Source: Candidula unifasciata (taxonomy: Eukaryota > Mollusca > Gastropoda > Stylommatophora > Geomitridae). Taken from it: a DNA stretch of 64,000 bases. The stretch lies in the NCBI GenBank assembly GCA_905116865.2, contig CAJHNH020008565.1:620001-684000 (forward strand), in the 5' to 3' direction. Below the pieces are notes generated by a model, which ran no database searches, was not told the origin of the DNA, and worked only from the letters and a program-made list of their open reading frames with translations. Positions 10,066 through 21,439 of the stretch are shown here, piece by piece; position 1 is the first letter of the stretch, and each line of letters begins with the position of its first letter. The position numbers and the translations under genes are program-made.

Positions 10066-12007
10066 AAAACGATTCAAAACAATTTATCGAGGGGAGGCCG
10101 TAACAGTTGGCAACTGCTACACCTAGTCCAAGTCCTTTTGAGAAAAAAAATAAAAGCTCGACCACGTTCAGACTGCTGCTAGCTAGCCTAGGCTGCTAAC
10201 AGTCTCCGCCTATATTTGTGGTCTGGGTTATTTGCGTCACTTTCGTGACTGAATACTGGTGTTTGTGCCATTTCTGGCTTAATGTTTCCATCCGAATCAA
10301 ACCGCTCGTCCTGATGTCACTGGTGCATGTCTTCCTTCTTCATTCTTGGTGTTTCCTGTTTGTTCTGTCTCCCTTTGATCTGGCTAGGCGTATCTCGAAG
10401 GAGAGCGAGCTTCCAAACACAACGACCTTTCGGCCACCATTTATTGTTTTAAAATTTTGAGTATTTTAATTTTGCCAAAAAGTACTGAAAACAGTTTTTG
10501 AATGTGAATAGTTCCGAGATGTGAAAATTTTCGCGTGTGACCATAGTGGTCTTATAGTTGTCTTCCTGTAATATGAACGGGTTAGTCATGTAATGGATAT
10601 GTGTGTGAGAGTTTGTGTGGAGTCTTAAGCGGGTCCAGTCGTCATTTGTTATTATGTGATCGGGTTGTGTTGATAGCTAAGCTCCGGTGTACGTAAATAC
10701 CATATAACCGGACCGTCCAGCTCACGCTTTGAGATCCAAATGATCGGCGATAAGAATTGTTGTGGCATGTTGGGCAACGAACTCAAGTGCTCTCTGTGGG
10801 AATGGGTTGGGGGGTTAAACTCATAGTGCATCCGAAAGAGTTAGGGGAAGGTGGGGGGAAGGGGAGCGGGAGGCCATTCAGTCAATTCTCGTCGTTGCCG
10901 TCTTGCTGGATTCTAGCGTGGCTTTTTGCCGGGACTATGTGTATCACGTTACCAACCTTTGCTATCATCCCAGTGATGGGGTGGTATTGGAGGTTATGCG
11001 TTCTAGTCCTGTCATTATCGAGTCACTTGTATTCCCTATTTGCTGTCAGTAATATTTTGTTATGAATTCTGTCGGTCATGTGCATGTTGTATGCATGCTG
11101 TGGAGTGGGATGGTTTTGTTTATGAATCCCGGAGTATATGGACGCACCCAACTAGGTGTATGCGTACATGCACTCGAGTACTCATACATGCAGACAACAC
11201 TACATATTTGTACGTCCTTTCATACTTATACGTGTGTGCATACCTAATTGACATTACGTACACACGCCAACTCTTTCATATGCGTTTACCAATGCCAGTA
11301 CTTACATTCATAAAAAAAACGAGTACATCCACACGTAGTGATATTCACTCTTCCATGTCTTATGTGTTTTGTGTGGCTTTGTCTGTAATTTCGTCTGGTC
11401 GTGTCACTTTTAAGTTATGTCCTGTTACTGGTATGTGACCTGTCCGGTACTGACGTATCATGTTTTGGTGGATTGTGTGCGTTGATGACGTTCTTGCTGC
11501 TTACACCCTTCATTCCATTTGTTCTCATTAATGAACAGACATACAGCAACACAGTTTATGGTTTCTTTGATTGCACTGTCATTCATACACTCACAAATAT
11601 ATTAGTATACACGCTCTCATATATATACACACATGCACACTCATACACACATATACATGCATACAGTAATACATTTAAATCCATGTACTCATTCATCTGT
11701 ACCTTTCGCACAACTATATTCCCACTGTTTCCGTCCACATATGATTCCGTACCATCCACCTACATACACTGTGTCTTATGTATCCATCCTATACACAAAT
11801 GCACTCATACTACACGCACTCATCCTTGTGTATGTGTCCATGTTCACATCTATGCACTCATCATACTTACACTATCTCTCTGACTCTAGGATGTTCGGGG
11901 TTACCATCTCATCAGTTCCTTCTGTTATACTGAGTAAATCCCTAATCTGGTCTTTTTAGTTTTGTTTTGTTTTAATAAGGTATTGTTTAACCAGTTTTTG
12001 GATGTCT
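10066..12007. other. T-rich non-coding stretch, possible LINE 3' UTR
   Basis: The strand shown is T-rich and the complement A-rich, like the sense strand of the adjacent minus-strand LINE. The open frames here are rich in His, Thr, Tyr and Ile from ACACAC/ATACAC microsatellite-like text and show no domain. It is either the LINE's 3' UTR or unrelated intergenic DNA. I see no polyA or tail that would settle this. Confidence 0.4.
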
Positions 12008-14387
12008 TTATTGCTTTCTACATTTAAACATTTGTTTACAGTAATTTGTTGTTTGCGTTTTTAGAAAAAATTCCTCAATGGGTTTCCTTTCCAATTTATA
12101 CTTAGTGCAGTTTATTATATAATGCTCTAGAGTATTATCTTGAAAGCAGTCCAGACATAGTGGAGATGTAAATTTCTCTGGGTGCCATCCTAATCTAGCT
12201 CTCCATAGAAGTTTGTTGGCTGGAATTTTCAGTTTGTCCCGTACCTGTGTGTTAAGGCTGGGCTCTTTAAGGTTATTGTAGGCATCTCTGCCATTATTGC
12301 TCCTTTGCCATTGCAGTTTCCACATTTTAATTATATGTCGTTTGATTATGCTGGTCCTTTCTGTTTTTCCAAGTCCTACATCTATTAAAACATCACATTT
12401 TGCTCCCTTTTTGGCTGCTATGTCAGCTTTTTCATTGCCAATTACACCTCTGTGTGCTGGTACCCATGCAATGGTGACTTGGCATCCTTTATTCTTGAGC
12501 TGAGTTGTTAGATTTAGGATTGTCTCTTTAATATCTGGTCTACTGTTAGTTTTATGTGTTTTTAACGTCTGCACCGAGGACAATGAATCTGTCAGTATGG
12601 TAAATTTAGTTGGAGGTTTATTAATTACCATCTCTAGTGCCTTCATTATGCCGACTAGTTCTGCTGTGCATACTGCCACATGATCTGTTATTTTATATTC
12701 TCTTTGTATATTCCACTGTGGGATTATTACTCCTGCTCCTACTTCTCCTGCTTCATTCTTTGATCCGTCAGTGTACGCAACCAGATTGTCTGATCGGATC
12801 TGGTCTATGTATTTTTCTGTTATTGCTTTGGCTTCAAATGTTTCAGTATTCTTTTTAATAATTTTAATCAGACTCATGTCTGTCCTGGGCAGCTCTAGTC
12901 TCCATGGAGGGATTTGAGGGACAAACCTAACGCTTGCCTCTAGAGTCCTGGCTAAGTCCTCATCATCGTTAATTTCTAGTGCAGCGTCCCAGGCTGCTGG
13001 TCTCTGTATGTCTCTGACCGGTTTGTCACCTAGGTGGGTAATGTTATGATGGAAAGCGTCTGAAGCTGGGTGTCTGGCATCGTTGGCCGCTTTCATCCAA
13101 TAGCTATAAGTTAGTTGTTTCCTTCTGAGGTTAAGCGGTGTGATGCCTAGTGCTACCTCCATGGCCTCTCTCGATGTCCCTTTGCCAGCGCCCATTATGG
13201 AAGTCAGGGCTTGGCACTGAATCCTATCAAGTTTGCATTTGCTGGTCTCTGATGCTGATTCGTATACTATGCTTCCGTATTCCATTTTGCCCCTAACGAA
13301 AGCTTTATAAAATTGTACTAGGGTGTCCTGGTGTGCTCCCCATCCGTTTCCTTTAATCATTTTCAGCATATTGTTGTACTTTGTACACTTTACTACGAGA
13401 TCATCGATGTGCTTAGCCCAGGTCATTTGCTCATCCAGAATCATTCCTAGAAATTTCGTCGAGCGTGTCCGCTGAACTGTTCTGCCATTAATTTGGAGTC
13501 TCGTTTCTTCTGGGTCATAATTAAGCTGTCTTTTAAAGTTGAATATCATGCTTACTGTTTTGTCGACGTTGATTTTAAATCCCCATTTTCCCATCCAATG
13601 TGCAACTTCGTCTAGACTTTTCTGCAATCTTTTCTTAGCGCATGGGATCTGATTATGGCTGTGGTAGATTGCACAATCGTCCGCAAACTGAGTTAGTCCC
13701 GTGTCCTTGTTCGTGATGGCATCATCAAGGTCGTTTACTAATATGCTGAACAGGGTAGGGGATATTACAGCACCCTGAGGGATTCCATTCACCTGATCAA
13801 AAGTTTGTGATCTTTCGTTATTAACTAGTACTGAAAATGTTCTTTCTTGTAGAAAGCTTCGGATATATCTATACGTTCTTCCCGTAAATCCTAGTTTAGC
13901 TGCTTTAAACAAGGCTGCTGGCCGATAGCACTGGTCATATGCCTGTTCCAGATCCAGGAACACTGCCATTGTCTTACCTCCTGTTTTAAATGACTTTTTA
14001 ACATGATCTTCTAATTTTATAATTTGATCTAGGGTGCATCTGTTAGATCTGAACCCTGCCTGAGTTTTGCTAAACAGGTTATTTTTCTCCATGTGGAATG
14101 TTATTCTTTTATTGACGATTGTTTCTAATATTTTCCCCAGGTGGGATGTTAAAGATATTGGTCTATATGAGTCTACTTTTTGAGGGTCCTTATTAGCCTT
14201 TTTAATAGGTATGATAGTTGCTTCCTTCCATCTTCTTGGAATCTCTCCCTCTTTCCAGATCTCATTGTAGAAATCAGTAATCTGTTTAATGGTTTTTGCT
14301 GGTAGCATTTTCATTATAGTATAGTTTAGAATATCGGTCCCAGCTGCCGTGTTAGATTTGGCTTGTATTGCTAGTTAGCGGATGTCT
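12008..14387 (-). CDS. I/Nimb-like LINE ORF2: reverse transcriptase plus RNase H (5'-truncated)
   Basis: An unbroken frame of 768 codons from the first ATG (14314) continues open upstream to about 14387. RT landmarks are present in order: YRPISL (about residue 50), GFR (88), FLDLEQAYD (119-127), GIPQGAVISP (177-186) and the catalytic FADD at 210-213. An RNase H domain follows with D516 (YTDGS), E552, D576 (LTDS), H621 and D631 (NEKAD), so its catalytic set looks complete. A C-terminal CLDCFQDNTLEH...C zinc-like motif is typical of the I group. The apurinic endonuclease domain is missing, so the copy is 5'-truncated and cannot move by itself. It is the least damaged retroelement frame in the window. 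Confidence 0.85.
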
Positions 14388-14399
14388 TAGAAGCTTATC

Positions 14400-15945
14400 A
14401 TGAGGTGGTAGAAAGCGCTTTTAAGAATTGTTTTCAAAACGAGTTGAGTTGTTTGAAGAGCATGGTATCATCGACAATAATATACAAAGTGGAACTGCCA
14501 GCAGATTGTTATCCGTGGGGCAGAATCCACGCATTGAACACGGTAATGGTTTCTTTGTCGGGGCCGGGCACAGCAAAGCGTGCAACACAAACGTGGCTAA
14601 TGGGGCCAGGGGTGTGCCGACTGGCGGCATTACGGATTTGTACCGCCTGCAGCCAGCAGCCACCCAACTTCACGTGGTACTTCACGTTGGAAAAATCGGT
14701 GCACGAGAAATGCTACTAGGCTCTACATGGAAGGAGCTTTACAGTGGACGGAGTTGACGTGAGTTTAGAGCACCAGGACAAGGAGAGAACCAACTTCTTC
14801 ATGAACTGGATGCCGGCAGCCACCTCAGAAGCGATGGTAAGACGGATTGTCACCACAATGAGCGGGGACAAAAATCCGCCAGTCACCAAGTTGAGGCTGG
14901 GAGGGGGGAAATGGGCCGCCATTGTGGCAGGAACCAAGACGATCCAACACTACGCCTAAATTAGCTGCACAGGATTCCCCAACGGGGGGGGGGGGTGTAC
15001 ACTATCCTGATCACTATGGCGGGTCGCAAGACCCATGCACATTCTGCAGCTTCAGAGGAGAAGGCGACCAGGACCATCACCACCGTCCACATCACCACCA
15101 ACACCTTTCCTGAGAGAGGAGGATTTCCCTCCCCTGCTAGAAACTATCACGGAGGTCAGTGTCACGAGGGAGGAGAGCAGGCCATCAGAAGCGGCCCCGG
15201 AACCTCCTAAGATGGTGGACAACAAAACCTGCAGACCACGACTGAGGAAGAACTACCTCCCACCCTCCGGCCACCAACGGAGGACGCCGACAGCACGGCA
15301 ACTATTTCCGAGACGTCCAATAAAGGCAGCGGCGGCTTCACTAAAGTCCTGACATGCCAGGAAAAGAGACAACAAAAACAGAGACTAAAACGAAAAGCTG
15401 ATAAAAGAAAGGGCAAAAGGATGACTCCAAAACCCAAACATCCCCAACCAGATTCATCCCCAAGAAAATCAACATAGAACCAACCACCACTACCACCACC
15501 ACCTCCACAACCACCAACGACAACACTGAGATCAACGCCGACAACTTTTACCTTGATCCACTATCCTTAGCTTCGCCGGTCCCCCTAGTCATAGCCGATC
15601 CGGAAAACACAGACGACGAACTCAAGAACGTCATCAAAAACCTCTAATGGACCCTGCGGAAACTGCACTTGGACTGTCCGAGGAGCCTCCAGCTTGAGGA
15701 CCCCAAGGCCAGCTCACCAGTTCTGCAAGATTCTTCTGACCGGTAGACTTTTCAAATGTTTTAGAATAATTTTAAAAAGATGGCAGACTTAATTGTGATT
15801 ACTATTACCTTCTCTGGATTACGCACCAAACAACACCACATAGTCACACTCATTCACAAATACAAACCTGACTTTATACTCTTACAAGAAACAAAGATAG
15901 ACATCCTTTCTGAAAAGTGTTTTTTTTTTTTTTTCGTCGAATCTC
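14400..15945 (+). pseudogene. 5' part of a LINE: degraded ORF1 and start of endonuclease ORF2
   Basis: Open stretches in changing frames (for example 14428-14757 and 14744-14959) are rich in charged residues, Pro, Ser and His, as in LINE ORF1, but no domain is sure. At 15780 an ATG opens a frame with GLRTKQHHIVTLIHKYKPDF followed by ILLQETKID, the N-terminal signature of an AP-type endonuclease (QET catalytic motif). It is cut at a T-run near 15920. The order ORF1-gap-EN is therefore the 5' half of one element in plus orientation. Confidence 0.6.
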
Positions 15946-16109
15946 TACTTTTAATTTGTCTAGGTAGAATGCAGCCAGACCAAACTGCATATGGGACTTT
16001 TTACAGCAGAATACTTGAGAAGAAGGCGAGAGGAAGACCAAGAAATACGTGGATAAATAGTGTAGCTGTAACCTGCAAAAATCTTCTATAAAGACTCTTC
16101 CTGCAGTAT
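15946..16109 (+). pseudogene. Short LINE 3'-end fragment
   Basis: Around 16010-16060 the frame reads EKKARGRPRNTWINSVAV, the RGRPxxTW signature found just before the end of RTE-like LINE ORF2 proteins. It is a separate scrap between two other LINE pieces. Confidence 0.5.
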
Positions 16110-17062
16110 AAAAAATTACAATAAATCTTTCCCAGTAAAGACGGGTGTAAGACAGGGATGTGTTATGTCATCTCTCCTCTTCAACCTTGTGATTGATTGG
16201 ATACTAAAGAACACAGTAGACAGGACATTAAGAGGCATACGATGGACTCCATTCACCATACTTGAGGACCTTGATTTTGCAGATGATATAGCACTCCTAT
16301 CACATAAACATGAACATATACAAGAGAAAAGTAACAGACTAAACTGCACAGCAGAAATGGTGGGACTGAGAATAAATACAAAGAAAACTAAGATCATGAC
16401 AAACAGTCCAAACCAACAACCAGTGTCCATAAGTAACCAATCACTTGAAAATGTAGAACATTTCACGTATCTTGGCAGTGTGGTGTCCCTACTGGGAGGG
16501 ACAGAGGAAGACATACAGTCACGTCTGAACAAAGTTAGAGCTGCTTTTGGAAGGATGAGTCAAATTTGGAAAACCAACAATTACTGCAGAGGAACGAAAC
16601 TCCGACTCTACAAGAGCATCATTTTGCCAGTTCTTCTCTATGGAGCGGAGTGCTGGAGAATGACCAAAAAGGATGCACACAAGCTGTCCACCTTCCACCA
16701 CACATGTCTACGTAGAATTATCAAAATTTTCTGGCCAGATACAATCTCAAACACTAAACTACTTCAAACCACAAACGAAGAAACTTTAGACAGTATGATT
16801 ACCAAGAGAAGATGGAAATGGCTTGGCCACGTTATGAGAATGACTTCTGATATACCTGCCAAAACAGCTCTCACATGGACACCAGAGGGAAAGAGAAAAT
16901 AGGGGCGCCCAAAAACAACATGGAGACGAACGATGGAAAGTGACCTGAGTGCGGCATCTTTGACATGGAAAACTGCATTGAAGATTGCACAGGACAGGAA
17001 AGCATGGAAAGTCCTCTCTGAAGCCTCATGTGCCACTAGGCATAACAAGAACTGATGATGAT
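16110..17062 (+). pseudogene. RTE-like LINE reverse transcriptase, C-terminal part
   Basis: The frame contains VKTGVRQGCVMSSLLFNLVI, DFADDIALLS (RT catalytic FADD), RINTKKTKIM, HFTYLGSVVS and RRWKWLGHVMRMT. A TAG at 16900 interrupts it after KRK. The following GRPKTTWRRTM continues in the same frame to the true end near 17050, so this is a single nonsense change in an otherwise readable relic. The 3' end carries TGATGATGATGA. Confidence 0.85.
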
Positions 17063-17582
17063 GAACCTGCAAAAAGATGAACAAATCCATAAATCAATCC
17101 ATTCAAGAAGCGCAAGACAAATACAGAAAAACCACGACACCGGGCTACAACCTGATTTCAATGAGACAACGCAAGAAGAGATTCCGCCCCTTAAAAATTA
17201 TTGCTCATTTCGAGTGTTTTTGTGTCGGTTCTTGACTCAGAATCGGCTCAGCTAATTTTAGGAAAATTTGGAAATTTTAATCATGACTTTTGTCTTTCTA
17301 CCCACCCGTCCTTTTTTCGCTCTTTCTCTCACACACGCACAAATGCGTGATTCTTGAGCACACATTATCTCTTTCCTTTCTTCCCTTACTATCGTTGTTT
17401 CTCTCAAACGCTGTTATCAAAATGATAGTGAGTGTACGTAGTTTACCTTCTCGAGAGCAGAATCATACAACGACGATAATTTGGTACCAGTGTCATTAGA
17501 CATTAATCTAATGACAATTCTTGTCAAAGAATAGAAACACACTACAGTAGAGAAACACAGGAAGTCAGGAAGCTAAATTAAG

Positions 17583-17666
17583 GATACAAAGAAAAGGAGA
17601 AATAAGAAGAAAACGAAAAAGAAAAAGAAAAAGAAGAAGAAGAAGAAGAAGAAGAAAAAGATGATA
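17583..17666. repeat. Purine-rich GAA/GAAAAA tract
   Basis: Imperfect (AAG)n and (AAAAAG)n polypurine run on the plus strand, capable of triplex formation. It lies just beyond the tail of the adjacent minus-strand LINE end. Confidence 0.85.
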
Positions 17667-17713
17667 AGGACGAATAACGCATCTTAATCCTAACAACACA
17701 GTTGTACGAAACT

Positions 17714-18182
17714 CATCATCATCATCATCATCAGGTGCCTTGCCGACTGGCGTGGGCGAACATGCCTCTCCATAATCTGCGATCTTTTGCAGCATGTATC
17801 AGTTCGTGTGCCGACACACCTCCATGCCATGCAACAAGACTGTTAAGCATCTTCTCTCGTTGTCTTCCTCTATCCCCTTTTCCACAGATCTTTCCAGTGG
17901 TCACAACATGTTCTATTTTCCCTCTTCTCAAAACATGGGCGAAAAATGATGATTGTCTCCTTCTGATGTCTGTAATAAGTTGTCTTCGGGCTCCCGCCTC
18001 TTTCAAAACCTCTTGGCTGCTCTTTTTGGCTGTCCTAGGTATTCTAAGCATTCTTCTGTAAAACCACATCTCTGATGCCTCCAGAAATTGTTTGGCCTGC
18101 CTACTGATTGTCCAGGATTCACAGCCATATGTTAAAACTGGATGTATGTAGCAAGCAAGAATTCTTTTTCTAACGCCCAAAA
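17714..18182 (-). pseudogene. LINE 3' end (HAELIHA family)
   Basis: A clean 149-codon minus frame (18180-17731) reads CYIHPVLTYGCESWTISRQA, RMLRIPRTAKKS, FAHVLRRGKIEHVVTTGKIC and ends LWRGMFAHASRQGT. It is followed by a (TGATGA)n tail at 17714-17733. It is the best copy of the family whose other ends lie at 7862-8019 and 8103-8325. The 5' end is truncated at about 18182. Confidence 0.88.
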
Positions 18183-18245
18183 GAAACGTTGATGAGAAAG
18201 AACGTTGATGAGATGAACGTTGATGAGACGAACGTTGATGAGAGA
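18183..18245. repeat. Short tandem repeat (GAACGTTGATGAGA)
   Basis: About four imperfect units of GAACGTTGATGAGA abut the 5' truncation point of the LINE end. Confidence 0.8.
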
Positions 18246-18700
18246 GGCCAAAACTGCTGGACTGGATTCCATCTATGATACTAAACTGGTTGCACAGGAT
18301 AGAACGGAGTAGAGAAATAGACTACGAGCCCTGTGTGACACAATTACACAACAGGAAAATAAATAAATATCCATTTCAACTCTTTTGGGTTACACTTAAA
18401 ACATACAGAGCATTAAGTAATATTGTTTCGAATCTTGTCATAATACGAGTTTTGAAATGATTGCTGATAACGTTAAGCACTAGAGTTTTCTGCGCTTGCT
18501 AGTTTGGTTTGCACGTCCAAGTTACAAGTGTTACATTCATTTCTGGCTGATTGTTTTAAGAAAACGAGGAATCACTGTAAGTTTCTGTTTCATTCATCAT
18601 ACAGATTATGTTAGGAGATTCTATTCCATTTAGTTTTAAAAGCCATGTAGGGTTTTCATTTAAGTTATGAACCTTCGACAATCTCAGTGACTGAGTGAAT
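18246..18700. other. Nothing recognised
   Basis: AT-rich sequence without a supportable exon or element. Confidence 0.3.
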
Positions 18701-18704
18701 AAAG

Positions 18705-18885
18705 TTGAAATCAGAAATGAACCCACTAGGACCGCCCACTGATGGATTAATTAAACTGATGATACAAAGTGCAAAACGTCCTGTTCGGATGAAAATCGTC
18801 TATGTACTAATCCCAGAAACTCCATTCAACTCCAAGGCTATATTACGGTTACAAAGCAGCCTGAAACCCAGACAGGGTAGGGCGA
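18705..18885 (+). mobile_element. SINE-like family B copy (diverged)
   Basis: ATGAACCCACTAGGACCGCC, GATACAAAGTGCAAAACG, TCCTGTTCGGATGAAAATCG, CCCAGAAACTCC, then GAAACCCAGACAG follow the family order at lower identity. It lies in direct tandem with the better copy at 18904-19078. Confidence 0.6.
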
Positions 18886-18903
18886 TATACAGGTTCAGTC
18901 AGT

Positions 18904-19078
18904 AAGTTTTACCCCACCAGGACATCACACATAGCGATAAACACCCGGTGACACGAAGTGTCAATAGGCCAGTGAGGATCACCCGTGGAGAGGTCCCGGA
19001 AACCCCGTTAGGTTATATTAGGGCCTCCAGCAACATCCAGGGTGGGGCTTCAAAATAACTAAAAATTGCGTCCCACAA
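18904..19078 (+). mobile_element. SINE-like family B copy (best preserved)
   Basis: The copy runs TTTTACCCCACCAGGACATC, TAGCGATAAACACCCGGTGA, CGTGGAGAGGTCCCGGAAAC, GTTAGGTTATATTAGGGCCT, GGTGGGGCTTCAAAATAACT, ending AAAAATTGCGTCCC. A CAGTCAG simple repeat precedes it at 18896. The length is about 175 bp and there is no coding frame. Confidence 0.75.
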
Positions 19079-19499
19079 AGGGGGATGACAAATATAGAAC
19101 ATGAAGGTTCAGTAATCTGGCAAAGGATTTAAATGTTCACCACCATATGCTTTAGAAACGGTTTATGAAATCAGAATTAACAATCATTTCATGGTAATTT
19201 GTGACTTTAGTGATCATATGGTAGCGGTGATGTTGTCATGGTCGCTAATCGGCCATGCAATCTGAAGAAAAATATCAGTGAAGTCCAGAACATCAATGTT
19301 TTGTAGGGGTACACTGATTTCTGTTCCTGGTGTTAGCAGTTGCTGTCTTAATAATCCAGTCTAATGCCAGTAAAAATGGGAAAGGTGACAAAAGACATCA
19401 CTGTAGCACATCTGTTTTTATTTCAAATGTATATGTTAGCTTTCCTTTATGAAGAACTCGGCATTTCATGTCTTTATATGTTCATAGTTTAAGAATCCA
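19079..19499. other. Non-coding, possible remote LINE remains
   Basis: Minus-strand translation gives weak RT-like phrases, but stops interrupt them every 10-30 codons. I cannot support a defined element. Confidence 0.3.
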
Positions 19500-20040
19500 A
19501 TGTTAAGTGGTAAATTCAATTCAATGCTTTGCTCTATTATTATATGCAATGTCAGTACAGGATCTATTTAGCCCAAAACCTGCCTTCTCATCATTAGCTT
19601 TTTATCAGTAGCATCTTTTAGTCTTTCCAAGATAATCCTACTTAATATTTTTCCAGGAACTGACAGCAACATAATTGCGGTATAGTTTTCACACTCCTGT
19701 AGATCACCTTTCTGGAGGGGGGGGGGGGGGGGGGGCGATTTATAGCTTTCATAATTTCCTCTTTAGATAGTGCCTCACAGTTAATATCGTTCCATTTCTA
19801 AAGGCTGGATACCTCTGACACTGGTCTATTCAGAAGTATTTTAAAATATCAGCCTATCTGTCCATTTGATCTTCAGTGTTGGTGAGTACCTTTCCTTGAT
19901 TATTTTTGATTGATCCAGTTGGCTGACTATATTTACTTATTAATGTATAAATAAAACATTTTTTTGAAGACATATTTTTGCCATTTTGTCACCCTCATCA
20001 GTGATGACACCTTGGGTTGTCCACACCACCTTCCTATAAA
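19500..20040 (-). pseudogene. LINE reverse transcriptase relic
   Basis: Minus-strand reading near 19700-19560 gives CENYTAIMLLSVPGKILSRI followed by ILERLKDAT, the RT motif that in active RTE-like elements reads NYRGITLLSVPGK. An 18-19 G run at 19717-19735 interrupts the region just upstream. No frame longer than about 60 codons survives. Confidence 0.65.
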
Positions 20041-20349
20041 CTGCATATGGTATAGATGGAACAAGCTAGTCAGCTGCTAAAATAGACTTCATATTGAACC
20101 ATCAGAAGAGGGGAAATGTGATAAGAGATGGAGCAACATTCATCAGCAAAGAATTAAAGATGGCGAAAAGGACAAAGATTATTGACATGACATAAGAGCG
20201 CTGAATGACCCAGAAATTCATGCAAAATAAAAAATAAAAATAAAAAATGGCAGCAGACATAAGCGAGCAATGTACTAGTGATAATGTAGAAAGAAACAAC
20301 ATGGCATACATTTACATGTGCCTTTCTAAATGTTTAACAGAACCATGTG
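20041..20349. other. Non-coding
   Basis: No exon or element recognised. It lies between two LINE scraps of opposite orientation. Confidence 0.3.
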
Positions 20350-20700
20350 GTACTAGATACATAGGATGAACCGTGAGAAAGAGAACAACATTGTGGAACA
20401 ATGAAGTCAAAGAAGCAGTGAAAGCAAAACAACAGTCCACACAAGCAATTAAAGAAGCAAAGGAAAATCTGTTGATAGCCCAGGAAGACTCACTCATGAA
20501 GAAGACAAGATCAGAGACAAGTAAAAGAATATTTTCAAGCTCTTTTGAACAAATAAACAACTCAGAGACAGTAACCATTTACTCCCAGATATGCAAACGA
20601 GAACAAACCTCAGGTCCTTGAACAAGAGGTCAGAGAAACTAGTTGATGCAGCCCAAAGAAAAAAGCTGCTGGCATCAATGGAGTAACTGCTAAATCGATA
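20350..20700 (+). pseudogene. LINE linker fragment upstream of the RT domain
   Basis: The frame MRKRTTLWNNEVKEAVKAKQ...SMKKTRSETSK resembles the endonuclease-to-RT linker of RTE-like LINEs (KxxPWWNxxVKxAVxAK). It is short and isolated, so only a fragment call is made. Confidence 0.5.
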
Positions 20701-21439
20701 AAAGCCTCACCTCAGCTAAGCAAATAAAGGAAAGATCTGTTGCAGTTTCTTGTAATAAGTCTTTAGGTTGTATATGTTGTGTAACTGAGTTGAAACCATT
20801 CATGCAACTACTAACACAGTCTACTAACATCTTATCAGTCATGTTTTTGTGTGTGCCTAATTTTGTGTCTCAAGAAATCAGTCAAGTGTTTTCTGTATCA
20901 TTCACCTTAACAAAGGGCCTTGTTAGGAGACTCGCTTTCAAATACAGCTGCGACTCGCTGCAGCCAACGACCAGAACTGGACGGTTCTCGGGGTAATGGC
21001 TTCAAGAGTTAACACTGGGGTAAATGGAGGAACGTTACTGTAGCTACGGAGTTTCGTGGGGACACAGGCAGACAGTTTCTAATCAGCTGTCCGTACTGGT
21101 GGCAGAGCACTTATGCTTTACAACAGTGTGCAGTTACGCTGGTTCACAACTACTGAATTTTGTATTTTCTATTTTACCTTAACAAGTGGTTAGGAAGTTA
21201 AAGGTAATCTTTTCCAGGATGTCTTACCAGCTTGTCATGGTCAAAGTTTAATTGCTAAGTTAACACCTTATGTGAAAAGCTCACTTAGACTGAGGCAGGG
21301 ATGCTAGAACTGGTCTGAGTTAGATTTACTGTTTCCTCGACACCCCCAGAATAAATATATAGAGGATTAAATGACCTTTCAAGGCATGTATAGAAGTTCT
21401 CTTTTTAAGTATGTGTTTGTACATTTATATTAGTTCACA
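20701..21439. other. Non-coding
   Basis: Nothing recognised. The small open frame at 20790-20996 has no domain. Confidence 0.3.

Noticed and set aside
10757..11065. 102-codon open frame
   Set aside because: No motif, weak start context, and it lies in T-rich sequence probably belonging to a LINE 3' UTR.
11425..11440. Candidate end of SELENOW exon 1 (TACTG before GTATGT)
   Set aside because: It would give only M-S-C-Y before the Cys, too short for a SELENOW N-terminus, and it is 39 kb upstream across many transposons.
11040..11960. Overlapping plus-strand frames of 61-160 codons
   Set aside because: Composition is dominated by His, Thr, Tyr and Ile from ACAC/ATAC-rich text. No domain, splice site support or homology pattern was seen.
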